A stretch of 63,877 bases of DNA from an uncultured Alphaproteobacteria bacterium. GTDB lineage: Bacteria > Pseudomonadota > Alphaproteobacteria > CAAHEQ01 > UBA3637. The stretch spans positions 1 through 63,877 of the forward strand of contig CALARE010000092.1 in the NCBI GenBank assembly GCA_937888725.1, in the 5' to 3' direction. Under the pieces are notes generated by a model. It saw only the letters and a program-made list of their open reading frames with translations, was not told the origin of the DNA and did not search any database. The translations under genes and the position numbers were made by a program. Shown piece after piece: positions 37,039 to 47,000 of this stretch (positions within the stretch are counted from its first letter, which is position 1; each line of letters begins with the position of its first letter).

Positions 37039-37700
37039 TTAATTGGTTTTTTCTTGTGTCGTGTATTCTCTATATTGATATGTTTCAATAAGTGAAAAAG
37101 TGTGTGTTTTGTTATTAGGTAATTGAATGGATATTTGCTTTTCTGTTTCGTTTAAAATTTTAAAACATTCATCTTTTAAAATAGGACACATTGTTTGAGA
37201 GTCTTTTTTCCATACCCATAATAAAGAGAGATGATGAAAATCCTGCAACTCCTTTTGGTTTTAACCCTGTAATGAGTAAAAGTTCAAACGGGATATGTGC
37301 ATCGATTTGTTGGATGTTGGGACATAGATGGTTGAGGACTGTATGTGTTGGTTGATAATGTTTGTTGGGGTGATATTTAATGAACCAATCTCTTTCTCTA
37401 GTGCAGAGCCGTTTTAAGCCAGATAATTGTGTTGCGATATTCGGTTTTTTTTTAATCAGTTCCAAGAATGTAGATGAATGCATTTTTATTTTGCAGTTGA
37501 TTTTTGATTTTTTGGTAATCAAATCCTGCTAGTTTAAAAATTTTTTCTTTTTCATCAGTTGTTAATGTTGTGCCAATTTTATTAAAATTAATGTTAACGG
37601 GTGTTACCTGTTTTAAAATGTTGAATACGATGGGCATCTTACTATTTGACTGTCTTTTGGACAAAGTTTTTTCATATCGCCCCAAATCACAATAAAAAAA
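37039..37700 (-). pseudogene. Decayed GT80-type sialyltransferase gene
   Basis: Three minus-strand frames together resemble residues about 155 to the C-terminus of the intact enzyme at 33068-34351. In gene order they give IWGDMKKLCP (near 37680), then VNINFNKIGTTLT and KNAFIYILG, then WFIKYHPNKHYQPTH and IDAHIPFELLLITG ending in SSSLF, then a third frame for the tail. At least two frameshifts separate them, and the N-terminal third with the catalytic acid motif is missing, probably lost next to the gltX promoter. It is a relic of a second copy flanking parE. Confidence 0.8.
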
Positions 37701-37736
37701 TATTTTTTAATCAAGTAAAATTAAAAACCATTGTTA

Positions 37737-37765
37737 TTGACAAAAAAGATGAAACGGTGTATTAT
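37737..37765 (+). promoter_or_regulatory. Sigma-70-type promoter for gltX
   Basis: A consensus TTGACA at 37737-37742 is followed after 17 bp by TATTAT at 37760-37765. The ATG is 36 bp further on, with AAAAGGA upstream. Confidence 0.75.
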
Positions 37766-37800
37766 TTTGGCAATTTAATTAGATAGAAAAGGATTATAAA

Positions 37801-39441
37801 ATGACACCTGAAATTATTGATTTGCTTTTTCCAAACCCATTGCCAAGTGTTGCTGAAATTGAGGCAAAATACCCATCTCGTCAGTTGGAAGCTGGGCAAA
37901 AAGTGACCCGTGTTGCACCAAGTCCAACAGGGTTTATGCATGTTGGGGGTATTTATGCGGCCTTGATGAGTGAACGTGTGGCTCATCAAAGTGGTGGTGT
38001 TTTTTATTTAAGGGTGGAAGATACAGATCAAAAACGCAAGGTTGATGGTGCAACAAAGGTGATTTCTAACTCTTTATCACGTTATGGTATTTTTGCTGAT
38101 GAAGGGGTTGATGAAGATGGAAATAGCTATGGACCATATGGTTCTTATACACAAAGCGAAAGAAAAGAAATTTATCAAGCCTATGCCAAAAAGTTGTTAG
38201 AAGAAGGGCAAGCTTATCCTTGTTTTTGTGTGGCAGAAGATTTGGATTTAATGCGTAAAATTCAAGAAAAACAATCTATGCGTCCAGGGTATTATGGGCG
38301 TTTTGCAAAATGCAGAACGTTGTCAGATGATGAAATTTTGGCAAAATTAAAAGCGGGTGAACCTTGGGTATTGCGTTTTAAATCTCCAGGTAATAATGAA
38401 AAGCGTATGTTAATTAAAGACCTTTTAAAAGGTGATATCAATATGCCAGAAAATGATTTAGATATTGTTATTTTAAAAGGTGACGGGTTGCCAACATATC
38501 ATTTTGCACATGCCGTTGATGATCATTTAATGGGTACAACACACGTTATTAGAGGGGATGAATGGGTTTCGTCTGTGCCACTTCATATTCAATTGTTTGT
38601 TGCTTTGGGATGGAAAGCACCAAAATATGGTCACTATGCGACACTTCAAAAATTGGATAATGGTAATAAACGAAAACTATCCAAACGCCATGATCCAGAA
38701 GCAAATATTGTTTATTTTTGGGAAAAAGGATATCCAGAAAAAGCATTGATTGAATACTTGTTGAATTTAATTAATGCCTCATTTGAAGATTGGCGGAATA
38801 AAAATCCAGATAAAGATGCTTTTGAATATCCAATGAGTTTTAATAAAATTTCAAATACAGCTGGGGCATTGTTTGATTTTCAAAAATTGCACAGTATTTC
38901 AAAAGAAGTTGTTGCTCGTATGACGGCTGATGAGGTGTATGTAGCTGTTCTTAATTGGGCAAAAGAGTATAATGCCCCATTTGCTGAAAAGTTACAGAAT
39001 AATAAAGATTATGTAACCGCTATTTTGAATATTGAACGTAATATTGGTAAAAAATCCCGTAAAGATTTGATTAAGTGGGAAGATGTTGAAGCTGATATGA
39101 GTTATTTCTTTGCTGATTGGGTAAGACCTGATTTGGGAGAATTTAAGGATGAATTACCTTTAAATCCAGATGAAATGCGTCAAATTGGGGTTGATTTTAA
39201 GGCTGTTTATAATAAAAATGATGATAAAGATACTTGGTTTAAAAAGATTCAAGAGATAGCTGAAAAACACGGGTTTGCAACGGATACAAAATCATATAAG
39301 GCATCACCTGAAAGCTATAAAGGTAGCATCATTGATGTTGCAAATGTTTTGCGGGTGTTGGTAACAGGGCGGACAAAAAGTCCTGATTTATATCAAATTA
39401 TGCAAATTATGAGTGATGAGTTGTTGTCATCTAGACTTTAA
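37801..39441 (+). CDS. gltX: Glutamate--tRNA ligase, clostridial-like variant
   Basis: A 546-residue class I aminoacyl-tRNA synthetase. VAPSPTGFMHVGGIYAAL carries a HVGG version of the HIGH motif, and KRKLSKR is the KMSKS loop. VEDTDQKRKVDG, YHFAHAVDDHLMGTTHVIRGDEW and HIQLF are conserved in GltX. An N-terminal segment of about 40 residues (LLFPNPLPSVAEIEAKYP) and the overall length resemble the longer enzyme of Clostridia and relatives, unlike the shorter alphaproteobacterial enzymes I know. It may have come by transfer; this comparison is from memory. Confidence 0.9.
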   Translation: MTPEIIDLLFPNPLPSVAEIEAKYPSRQLEAGQKVTRVAPSPTGFMHVGGIYAALMSERVAHQSGGVFYLRVEDTDQKRKVDGATKVISNSLSRYGIFADEGVDEDGNSYGPYGSYTQSERKEIYQAYAKKLLEEGQAYPCFCVAEDLDLMRKIQEKQSMRPGYYGRFAKCRTLSDDEILAKLKAGEPWVLRFKSPGNNEKRMLIKDLLKGDINMPENDLDIVILKGDGLPTYHFAHAVDDHLMGTTHVIRGDEWVSSVPLHIQLFVALGWKAPKYGHYATLQKLDNGNKRKLSKRHDPEANIVYFWEKGYPEKALIEYLLNLINASFEDWRNKNPDKDAFEYPMSFNKISNTAGALFDFQKLHSISKEVVARMTADEVYVAVLNWAKEYNAPFAEKLQNNKDYVTAILNIERNIGKKSRKDLIKWEDVEADMSYFFADWVRPDLGEFKDELPLNPDEMRQIGVDFKAVYNKNDDKDTWFKKIQEIAEKHGFATDTKSYKASPESYKGSIIDVANVLRVLVTGRTKSPDLYQIMQIMSDELLSSRL

Positions 39442-39459
39442 TTGTGTGTTCAAGAAAAG

Positions 39460-39492
39460 GGGTTCCTAAAAATTTTTAGGAACTCTTTTTTT
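39460..39492 (+). terminator. Intrinsic terminator after gltX
   Basis: A perfect GTTCCTAAAAA / TTTTTAGGAAC palindrome is followed by CTCTTTTTTTA. Confidence 0.85.
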
Positions 39493-39521
39493 ATATTGAA
39501 AAATATATTTATAAAATATTC

Positions 39522-39550
39522 TTGACAAAAAATAAAAAAGGGTTTATACT
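39522..39550 (+). promoter_or_regulatory. Strong sigma-70-type promoter for two tiny genes
   Basis: TTGACA at 39522-39527, a 17-bp spacer and TATACT at 39545-39550 lie 31 bp ahead of the ATG at 39582. Confidence 0.75.
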
Positions 39551-39581
39551 TATCATAATTAAAGAAACCATGGAGGGTTAA

Positions 39582-39755
39582 ATGAAAAGGAATGAAGAAA
39601 AACCAATGTCAAAAACAACAGCTTATATTCTTGCGGGAATATTGGTAATTGGTATGTGTTTGGGTATGGTCATGGGGAATAAAAAATCCCCTAAAGTGGT
39701 TAAAAAAGCAGAACCTGCTATGCAATTAAAACAACAAAATCAAGTGGAAAGATAA
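39582..39755 (+). CDS. Small membrane protein, 57 residues
   Basis: A short gene with a strong GGAGG site 5 nt before the ATG and a near-consensus promoter. The product begins MKRNEEKPMS and has one hydrophobic segment at about 13-31 (AYILAGILVIGMCLGMVMG). A lysine-rich tail follows. A G-x-x-x-G-like pattern in the segment could allow helix packing. I recognise no family. It lies between gltX and a second tiny membrane gene, and both sit inside one promoter-terminator unit, so they are probably expressed together. Confidence 0.7.
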   Translation: MKRNEEKPMSKTTAYILAGILVIGMCLGMVMGNKKSPKVVKKAEPAMQLKQQNQVER

Positions 39756-39776
39756 TTATATCAAAGTGAGGGTAAG

Positions 39777-39890
39777 ATGAAACATAATACAGTTTGTAAA
39801 GTTGCGGTTAAAGATATTGCCTTTCGTTTGGGGTTAATCGCAATCATGACCGTTATTTGGATTGCTCATTTATATTTGATGATGTTTTAA
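39777..39890 (+). CDS. Very small membrane protein, 37 residues
   Basis: A short gene with a GAGGG site before the ATG, 21 bp after the previous small gene. The product has a polar N-terminus with one cysteine and a hydrophobic C-terminal segment at about 18-37 (LGLIAIMTVIWIAHLYLMMF). It is followed closely by an intrinsic terminator. The paired arrangement resembles small envelope-stress or accessory peptides, but no function can be assigned. Confidence 0.6.
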   Translation: MKHNTVCKVAVKDIAFRLGLIAIMTVIWIAHLYLMMF

Positions 39891-39911
39891 GTTTACGATA
39901 TAAGGGAGGAG

Positions 39912-39952
39912 GCAACAGTTTTTTATTTTTTAAAAAGCTGTTGCTTTTTTTT
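39912..39952 (+). terminator. Intrinsic terminator after the two tiny genes
   Basis: A GCAACAG / CTGTTGC stem, extended by A-T pairs, is followed by eight T. Confidence 0.85.
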
Positions 39953-40004
39953 ATAAATGTCGTTAAAATAACCTCATTACTTATTTTTAACAAAAGGATT
40001 TTTT

Positions 40005-40565
40005 ATGTCATATACAGAAATTAAATCAGACATGCAAACACGCTTGTCAAAAACTCAAGAAGCTCTTAAAAAAGATTTTTCTGGCCTTCGCACAGGGCGT
40101 GCAACAACCGCATTATTAGATGGTGTGATGGTTGAATCATATGGTGCGATTGTGCCTCTTAATCAAGTTGGGAATGTTGCTGTTTCAGATGCAAGAATGC
40201 TCACTGTTTCTGTCTGGGATAAATCGATGATTAAAAAGGTTGAAAAAGCTATTGTTGAAGCTGGCCTTGGTTTAAACCCAATGAATGATGGTATCGTAAT
40301 TCGTATTCCAATTCCACCATTGTCTGAAGAACGTCGTATTGAATTGATTAAAATTGCGGGTAAATATACGGAAACAGCTCGTGTTTCTGTTCGTAATTTG
40401 CGTCGTGATGCATTAGATGGGATTAAAAAACTTAAAAATGATAATGAAATCACCGAAGATGAACAAAAACGTTATGAAACCGAAATTCAAAAAATGACAG
40501 ATGAGGGGATTAAAGCTCTTGATGATGCATTAAAAGCAAAAGAGGCTGAAATTAAACAAATCTAA
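40005..40565 (+). CDS. frr: Ribosome recycling factor
   Basis: A 186-residue factor that, with EF-G, splits post-termination ribosomes. It matches RRF along its whole length: FSGLRTGRATTALLDGVMVE, GAIVPLNQVGNVAVSDARML, the RIPIPPLSEERRIELIK hinge and RNLRRDALDGIKKLK. An AAAAGGAT site supports the start. The usual neighbours pyrH, tsf and rpsB are absent; it stands alone between two terminators. Confidence 0.97.
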   Translation: MSYTEIKSDMQTRLSKTQEALKKDFSGLRTGRATTALLDGVMVESYGAIVPLNQVGNVAVSDARMLTVSVWDKSMIKKVEKAIVEAGLGLNPMNDGIVIRIPIPPLSEERRIELIKIAGKYTETARVSVRNLRRDALDGIKKLKNDNEITEDEQKRYETEIQKMTDEGIKALDDALKAKEAEIKQI

Positions 40566-40580
40566 TAGATATGACAGAAG

Positions 40581-40616
40581 AAAAGCCTCATGCCAGATCG
40601 TCATGGGGCTTTTTTG
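40581..40616 (+). terminator. Intrinsic terminator after frr
   Basis: An AAAAGCCTCATG / CATGGGGCTTTTTT stem-loop lies 16 bp after the stop codon. Confidence 0.85.
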
Positions 40617-40704
40617 TATCGTGTTAATTGGTGATTTTATTTGATTTTAATAATGTTATATTTGATAGAAATGGCTGTACACTTTTATTTTTACGATAAA
40701 TCAA

Positions 40705-40869
40705 TTACATAAAAAATTCTTCATCTTCATCAGCAACTTCCATTGCAACAAATTCCTCCTCCTCATCAAGGGAGGAAGAGTTTTCTTTTTGCAGGATGTC
40801 CTTTTGAAGCACTGGCTTTCCCAATGGTTCAGATGTAAATAATGCTTTTAAAAGTTCAAGTAGAGTCAT
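40705..40869 (-). CDS. Small acidic protein coupled to the sacsin-like ATPase gene
   Basis: A 54-residue frame starts at ATG 40869, which shares ATGA with the TGA stop of the ATPase gene, the classical layout for translational coupling. The N-terminal third is leucine-rich and helical (MTLLELLKALF). The C-terminal half is strongly acidic, with DEEEEF and ADEDEEFF. It ends 89 bp from the frr terminator. Coupled expression suggests a function with the ATPase and helicase, perhaps as a regulator, adaptor, nucleic-acid mimic or antitoxin. I recognise no family, and all these roles are inference. Confidence 0.65.
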   Translation of the reverse strand: MTLLELLKALFTSEPLGKPVLQKDILQKENSSSLDEEEEFVAMEVADEDEEFFM

Positions 40870-43800
40870 GTGTTTTTATCCTTTTTATCGGATAGAAATA
40901 TAGCTTTTAAATCCGTAAAATGTTTTCCCGTAAAATACAATTCTTTTGTTCTATTATTAAATGAAACTTCTATTTTTTTACTAGCTAAATTTGTAGAAAT
41001 ATCTATATTTTTAATTACGTTTCTTAATTCATTTAAAATTGGTTCATTGTTTCTAACCCATTCAATATATTCTGCTGCACAATTTGGACACAGTGCCAAA
41101 TATTGATATGGATATTCTCTTTCCATCTTTGAAAAAATTTGAACACTTTCAAAATGATAAGAACCATTTTTCTTTTTAAAAGGAAGTTCATTCTGACAAA
41201 ACTGACAAATCATAATATCATCTTCGTTTGTATATTCATTTTTAAGATAAACAGTTGTTGTTTCTTTTATATCTGAATTTGTTATTCTAATAGATCGTTC
41301 TTTTATTTCATACTGCTGATTTTGGGATGTAGAAAATTCTTCTTCCCGTTTTATTAATCTATTGTGAGCATTTTTAGTTTCAGAGCAAGGAAGAGTTGGT
41401 TTTTGTCTTTCTGACCTAATGGATTTTTTAAAAATCTCTTGAATATCAAGACCATTTTCTTCAGCTTGTTTAGCCCATTGAGCGAGAAATTCCATTTGTT
41501 GATTATCTTTAAATCCAGCTTTTTGAGCAAATTCGTTTTTTCGTTTTTCTTCCTCAATTCTTTCAGTTTCACTTTCTCCAAAACCAATTGCTTTTAAAAC
41601 TGGATTATTATAACCATCTTCCGGAATTGTCCAGCCATCTGGTAATCTTTCAAATGTCATATCTTCGGGGCAGTTTCTGTTCCCATCCTTATCTAAAATC
41701 CAACAGAGTTTTTTTAATCTATAGATATAAGCAGATGGACATTCATGTCTGGAATCTCTATTATTAGCCATGTAAACAGCTGTTAACGTGTCTTTGCCTG
41801 CTTTAATTATTGTTTCCCATATAATTTTAGAAGCTTTTTTTACTCTTCTAGGATGTATCATATCGAAAAAACAATATAATTTATAATCTATGTTACGGCA
41901 ATAATCAGTTTCATTTTTACCAGATGGATTTAATTTTGTTTCGTATAAAGGATTATCATGACAGTTACTGCTGATAATTTTTATTTCATGCCAAATTCCC
42001 AATTCTTTTAATAATAAAATAAAATCTGTTAATTCTTCTTTTTTTAATTTTTCTTTATACTCGGCAGAAAGTTCTTTTTTGCTTCCTTGAAAAAGAAAAT
42101 TAAAATCATTTTCTTCATAAATATTCCCTAGCATTAAAGAAGATGGTTTATAATAACATTTATCATCTCCAACAACAAAACTTGTTTCACGTAAATCATA
42201 TCTTTTTGATGGATATTCTTTTATTGCTTGAAGAATTATTTTAATATCTTTAATATTTTCCTCTATTGGAATTTTTTTAATGGGATAATCTGTATATTTT
42301 TCAATAAGTTCATCGCAAAGGGTTTCTATTGAATATTCTTTTATTCCCAACTCTTTGAAAATTGAAATCATTTCATAATCTTCTTTTTTGTTTTTTATAC
42401 AAAGTTCTGAATGTATAAAATCATATTTTTCAAGAATGTCGTTAGAAATATTTCCTTGGGGTTTTAAAAGGGGTTTATCATTTAGACTGATAACATTTTT
42501 GGCTTCTGTTAAAAATAAATCTATTGTCGAAACTTTTTCTTGATTATAATCATAATTATTAACATATTCTTTCACTTTTTGATATAACAATTTCAATTGA
42601 GGAATTTCTTTTTGTTTTAAAACATCTTTCCATAAGTTTCGTTTTTCAGAATTATACCATGAAATTCTAAGAGGAACATCATAATCAAATATCTTAATTA
42701 GATGCCGAAATAATTCATACCAGCCATAAGATCTAATATCTAAATCGTGTAAAAATTTATCAGCCCTTGAATTTCTTTGACTTGCATTTTTAACCCACAT
42801 GGGTGATTGACAATTATCATCGGTTTCTTCCAAATTTAAGATTTGTGCCAATTCATCATCTGATAAGAATGTATCTATTCTTTCTTCAGAAAAAAACAGC
42901 CCTGAAGCTGGGGCAAATTCTCCTGTTTTTGTAGGTGTTAAACTTTCTTCTTGGAATAATTTTATAATTTTAGAATGAAATCCTTTGTAAGCATCTGGTA
43001 AATCATCATCTCTATTTGGAAGAATTCGCAAAAAATCAGTAGATAGCATATTGTTATCTTTAATCCAAAATAAACTTTCTTTTTGCAATTCAACAAGAAT
43101 TGATAAAAGTTTTGCATTATCTTGTGTATCTCTAATACTAGCTCTAGAGATTTCACAGGCAAATGGTGCATTAATTAAAAATTTTAAATGGGAATCCTCT
43201 TTTTCAGCTGGAAACCATATAAAAACATTATGCTTTTGTGTTGAAGGAACAATTTTATATAATTTATTTCCATTATTATCTATTTCGGTATCTAATTGGT
43301 ATGCAATTGATACAGTAGTGGATATTTTATCTTCTGTTTCTATTTTAAAAAAAGGTTCCGTTCTTTGAAATTTTAAATATTCACATTCTTGGTTATGCCA
43401 ACCTTCTGCACTTAATAAAACAAAATGATTTTCTTCTACTTTTGTAATTATTTGAGTTGTTTTTCCATTTATCCATTTTATATGTGTAATGTTGTTTAAA
43501 AATAAAAGTGTTTCAGCTTTTAAGTTTTTTAATCCTTCTAAAATTTCTTGACAGGCAATTTCCTTTGGCTTCTCTTTGCGATTAAAAGGAAATTTAAAAT
43601 AGGTTATATTAGTATTAGGAAAATCTATTTTTTGTTCGATATTAACACGTTCTGGTATAACCATATCAGTTATTTTAAATTTCCATTTATCAGATATAAT
43701 TATCGGTGTATTTGTATAGGCATAAACGGCTTTAAATCCCACACCAAATTTTCCCACGCTTGTTCCATCATCTTTTTTTGTACTATTCGCAATATTTGTA

Positions 43801-44054
43801 ATTGAATCTATATCATACAATGAAAATAATTTATTTCCGTTATGGGAAAAAATGAGATAGTCTTTTCTTAAATCAAAAATCACTTCTGTTGCCTGAGCAT
43901 CTTCAGCATTTTGTATTAATTCATATATAAAATGAGCTTTATCAGGATAAAGGTCAGTTAATAATTTACGAAGACCAATATCAAAATTATTATCTTTGCT
44001 TGAGTTAACCCAATCCAGTCTTTTTTTTGCTAATTCCTCAAAAGATTTTACCAT
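40866..44054 (-). CDS. Sacsin/HSP90-type GHKL ATPase with C-terminal zinc motif
   Basis: A 1062-residue protein. Residues about 1-200 are a sacsin-like GHKL ATPase: FIYELIQNAEDAQA (E45, N49, D52), FSHNGNKLF and GKFGVGFKAVYAYTNTP (101-117). The middle is a long helical region without a known domain. Near the C-terminus a CxxC (CQFC) and, about 40 residues on, CPNC suggest a zinc-binding fold. An AAAGGA site precedes the ATG. It lies 15 bp after the helicase gene. Sacsin-type ATPases with helicases recur in bacterial defence islands; here the ATPase probably couples ATP-driven conformational change to an effector step, which is inference. Confidence 0.85.
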   Translation of the reverse strand: MVKSFEELAKKRLDWVNSSKDNNFDIGLRKLLTDLYPDKAHFIYELIQNAEDAQATEVIFDLRKDYLIFSHNGNKLFSLYDIDSITNIANSTKKDDGTSVGKFGVGFKAVYAYTNTPIIISDKWKFKITDMVIPERVNIEQKIDFPNTNITYFKFPFNRKEKPKEIACQEILEGLKNLKAETLLFLNNITHIKWINGKTTQIITKVEENHFVLLSAEGWHNQECEYLKFQRTEPFFKIETEDKISTTVSIAYQLDTEIDNNGNKLYKIVPSTQKHNVFIWFPAEKEDSHLKFLINAPFACEISRASIRDTQDNAKLLSILVELQKESLFWIKDNNMLSTDFLRILPNRDDDLPDAYKGFHSKIIKLFQEESLTPTKTGEFAPASGLFFSEERIDTFLSDDELAQILNLEETDDNCQSPMWVKNASQRNSRADKFLHDLDIRSYGWYELFRHLIKIFDYDVPLRISWYNSEKRNLWKDVLKQKEIPQLKLLYQKVKEYVNNYDYNQEKVSTIDLFLTEAKNVISLNDKPLLKPQGNISNDILEKYDFIHSELCIKNKKEDYEMISIFKELGIKEYSIETLCDELIEKYTDYPIKKIPIEENIKDIKIILQAIKEYPSKRYDLRETSFVVGDDKCYYKPSSLMLGNIYEENDFNFLFQGSKKELSAEYKEKLKKEELTDFILLLKELGIWHEIKIISSNCHDNPLYETKLNPSGKNETDYCRNIDYKLYCFFDMIHPRRVKKASKIIWETIIKAGKDTLTAVYMANNRDSRHECPSAYIYRLKKLCWILDKDGNRNCPEDMTFERLPDGWTIPEDGYNNPVLKAIGFGESETERIEEEKRKNEFAQKAGFKDNQQMEFLAQWAKQAEENGLDIQEIFKKSIRSERQKPTLPCSETKNAHNRLIKREEEFSTSQNQQYEIKERSIRITNSDIKETTTVYLKNEYTNEDDIMICQFCQNELPFKKKNGSYHFESVQIFSKMEREYPYQYLALCPNCAAEYIEWVRNNEPILNELRNVIKNIDISTNLASKKIEVSFNNRTKELYFTGKHFTDLKAIFLSDKKDKNT

Positions 44055-44069
44055 GTGTTTTATCCTTTT

Positions 44070-47000
44070 TTATTCATGCACAATTTTAACAATTCCTGAT
44101 AAAATAGGTGTTCTATGTATGTCTGCAGTTTTTGAAATTTTATCTAATTCTTTCAATTTGTTTTGATATTCATTTTCAATTTTCAAAATCCAATTTTCTT
44201 GCATATCTTTAATCCCAGAAGACCTTTGTTTTGCTACATTTTTTCGAGCATTTGTTGAAACTTCAAGACTTTTTGTTTTGTAATCTTTCCATTGTTGAGT
44301 ATTAAGTTTGTGGTCTTCAGCGTCTTTTTGCCATAACAAATGAACTTCCTCTTTAATTTTTTGCCAAGCATCTTCAGGGAACTTTGTATCTGGAATTGGA
44401 GCTCCAACTTCCAATAAATTCAATAGATTTTCTTCTATCGCCTTTTCTGAACAAATCGCTTTTAATTTAATATTTGGTGTAAAACCTTTGTATTCCCAAG
44501 AAAAGATTTGAAAAGGATATTCTCCTTCAGGAATATCATTGTCTATAATTTTGAATGCAGTTCTAATTGGCATTTTAGACTCAAATTCATTTGCTGCAGC
44601 TATTACAAGAGGATGTAGCGGCATAATAAATTGAATATTTTGATCTATTCGTGCAGTTCCCATATCAAAAGTAATAGGAATTGTTTGATCAAAACCTTTT
44701 AAATAATTTTCCCAACTCTTATATATTTTTCCTTTTCTATGTGGTAATTTTAAATAATCATCCAATAAAAGTTGTTTTACTTCTTTTGATAAACGAAGAG
44801 AGCGTTTAGCTCCTGTCCCAGTTATTACATTAGAATTTGTTTTCTTTTGCAAATATGCAATAACTATTTTTTCTAGAGCAATAGGAGATATCCAATAATT
44901 TTCAAATTTTTCAACTTCCTTTTCGGATGTTAATTTGTTTGGAATGCAAAATAGTTCTAGTTGATGTTTTTCTAAATCCCTTTGTTCTAAAATACTTTGA
45001 TAGTGATTTTGAGCAATTTTTTCCAACTTTTTATCTTTTTGCTCAGGAGTTAATTTTGTATTTTCACAAACAGATTTAATTTCATTATGAATTTCACCAA
45101 GAATTTCATCACAATCCCCTATACTTTCTTGAAAGATATTAATTCTGTTCAAACATCTATAGTAAATACTTGCATCTATGGTTCCTTGAACGACCATATT
45201 GTATATTGCAACTGCTTCACTTTGTTGGCCAAATCTATCAATTCTACCAATTCGTTGCTCAATTTTCATTGGATTCCACGGTAAATCATAATTAATCATT
45301 GTATCGCAGAATTGATAATCTAATCCCTCACATCCAACATCAGAGAATAATAACACATCAAAAGAATCAGAATGATTTTCACTTTCTTTAAACCTGTTTC
45401 TGATTTGAACTCGTTCGGTATCATCAATTCCACCATGAATTAATCCAACTCGAATCCCTTTGTTTTCAAGTTGTTCTTTTAAGTAAGTTAATGTATGCCT
45501 AAATGTACTAAAAACAATTACCTTTTTATTCTCTAATGTTTGTTTTTCTTGAATCACTTTATAAAATGCTTCAAATTTCGGGTCATATGGTGGTAAATTT
45601 TCAGCTTCATAGATTAATTGATCAATTTCTTTTTTATATTTAATCAAAATATAATCATCTAATGAATTGCTATCTAAATCTTCATTAGAGGCAGAGATGT
45701 CGGAAAAATCTATGTCATCATTTTGAACGGTTTTATTAAAGATGGACCCGATAAGAGGAGATAATCCATGCAAGCAACTGGAAGCTTGGCGTTCTAATGT
45801 CGTCATCATGAATTTTACATTTGATGTCCCATGTAATTCTTCGAGTATCTTTGATTTTAAAGATATTAAATTGTCAAAAACAGATTGTTCTTCTTTACTA
45901 AATATAGCTTGAACTGTGTTAGAGTGGCGCATGCAAAAATCAGAAGCAACATCTTTTCTTTGAGTTCTGTTAATAATAGTCGAAAATGTGTGCATTTTAG
46001 ATAAGATATCAATGAGGGTAACTTTTTCTTCTAAAGACAAAACATCTTTTGCTAACATATCCATTACTTGTTTAAAATCAGGTCTTGATTTTATAAGATT
46101 CCCACCTGTTGTTTGAATAGCTGATAATAATTCATTTTTTGCGTTATTGTTTTTGTTTGCCCTGATATATCTTATAGCCGCATTTATATGCTTATTTGGT
46201 TGGTGCATAATATCAAATGTTTCCTTGTTTGGTAATAAATCTGGGCGTAAAAGATTTAATAAAACAAATAAATCATTATTTCCTAATTGAATAGGGGTTG
46301 CTGTTAAAAATACGATAGCTTCTGCAGACAAGCAAAATTGTTCCACAACTTGATGTCTAATTGCTTCTGGATTTTTAAGATGGTGTGCTTCATCCACAAT
46401 TACTAAATCAAAAGAAGGAAATGGGTTCAATTTTTTTAATATCTCTAAAGTATTTTTATCACAAATTGAAAATGGCAAAATTGCTTTTTTGTATTTTTCA
46501 GGCCATTCTCCTTCTATTGAGTATTCATCAATGCAATATTTAAGAGTGGATGAATCTAGTGTTTCAAAATCTTCATCAAATTTTTTCATTTCCTGTTCCC
46601 ACTTCCTCTCAGAAACGAGTGGTTTAGGGCAAATTACTAAAACAGATTTTAAATCATTTCTTATTTGTAATTCTCTTAAAATTAAACCAGCTTCAATTGT
46701 TTTACCAATTCCAACGCCATCTGCAATCAAAATTCTAGGTTGATCCGATTGCATTATTTTAATAACAGGTTTAAACTGATAAGGAATGGAATCGATTCTT
46801 GCAGCATTTAAAGAGTACAAGCTTGTCATTAAAGGTTGCCTAATAACAAATGATGTTAAATAATTTCTTACAGTTGATAATGGAATGAATGGATCTTCTT
46901 TTTTTTCAATACATTCTATTTGGTTAATATAAAAAGGCTTTATTTCTCCGTTAATAAATACAGATACTTCATTTCCATCAATTGATAAAACAACCCCTGT

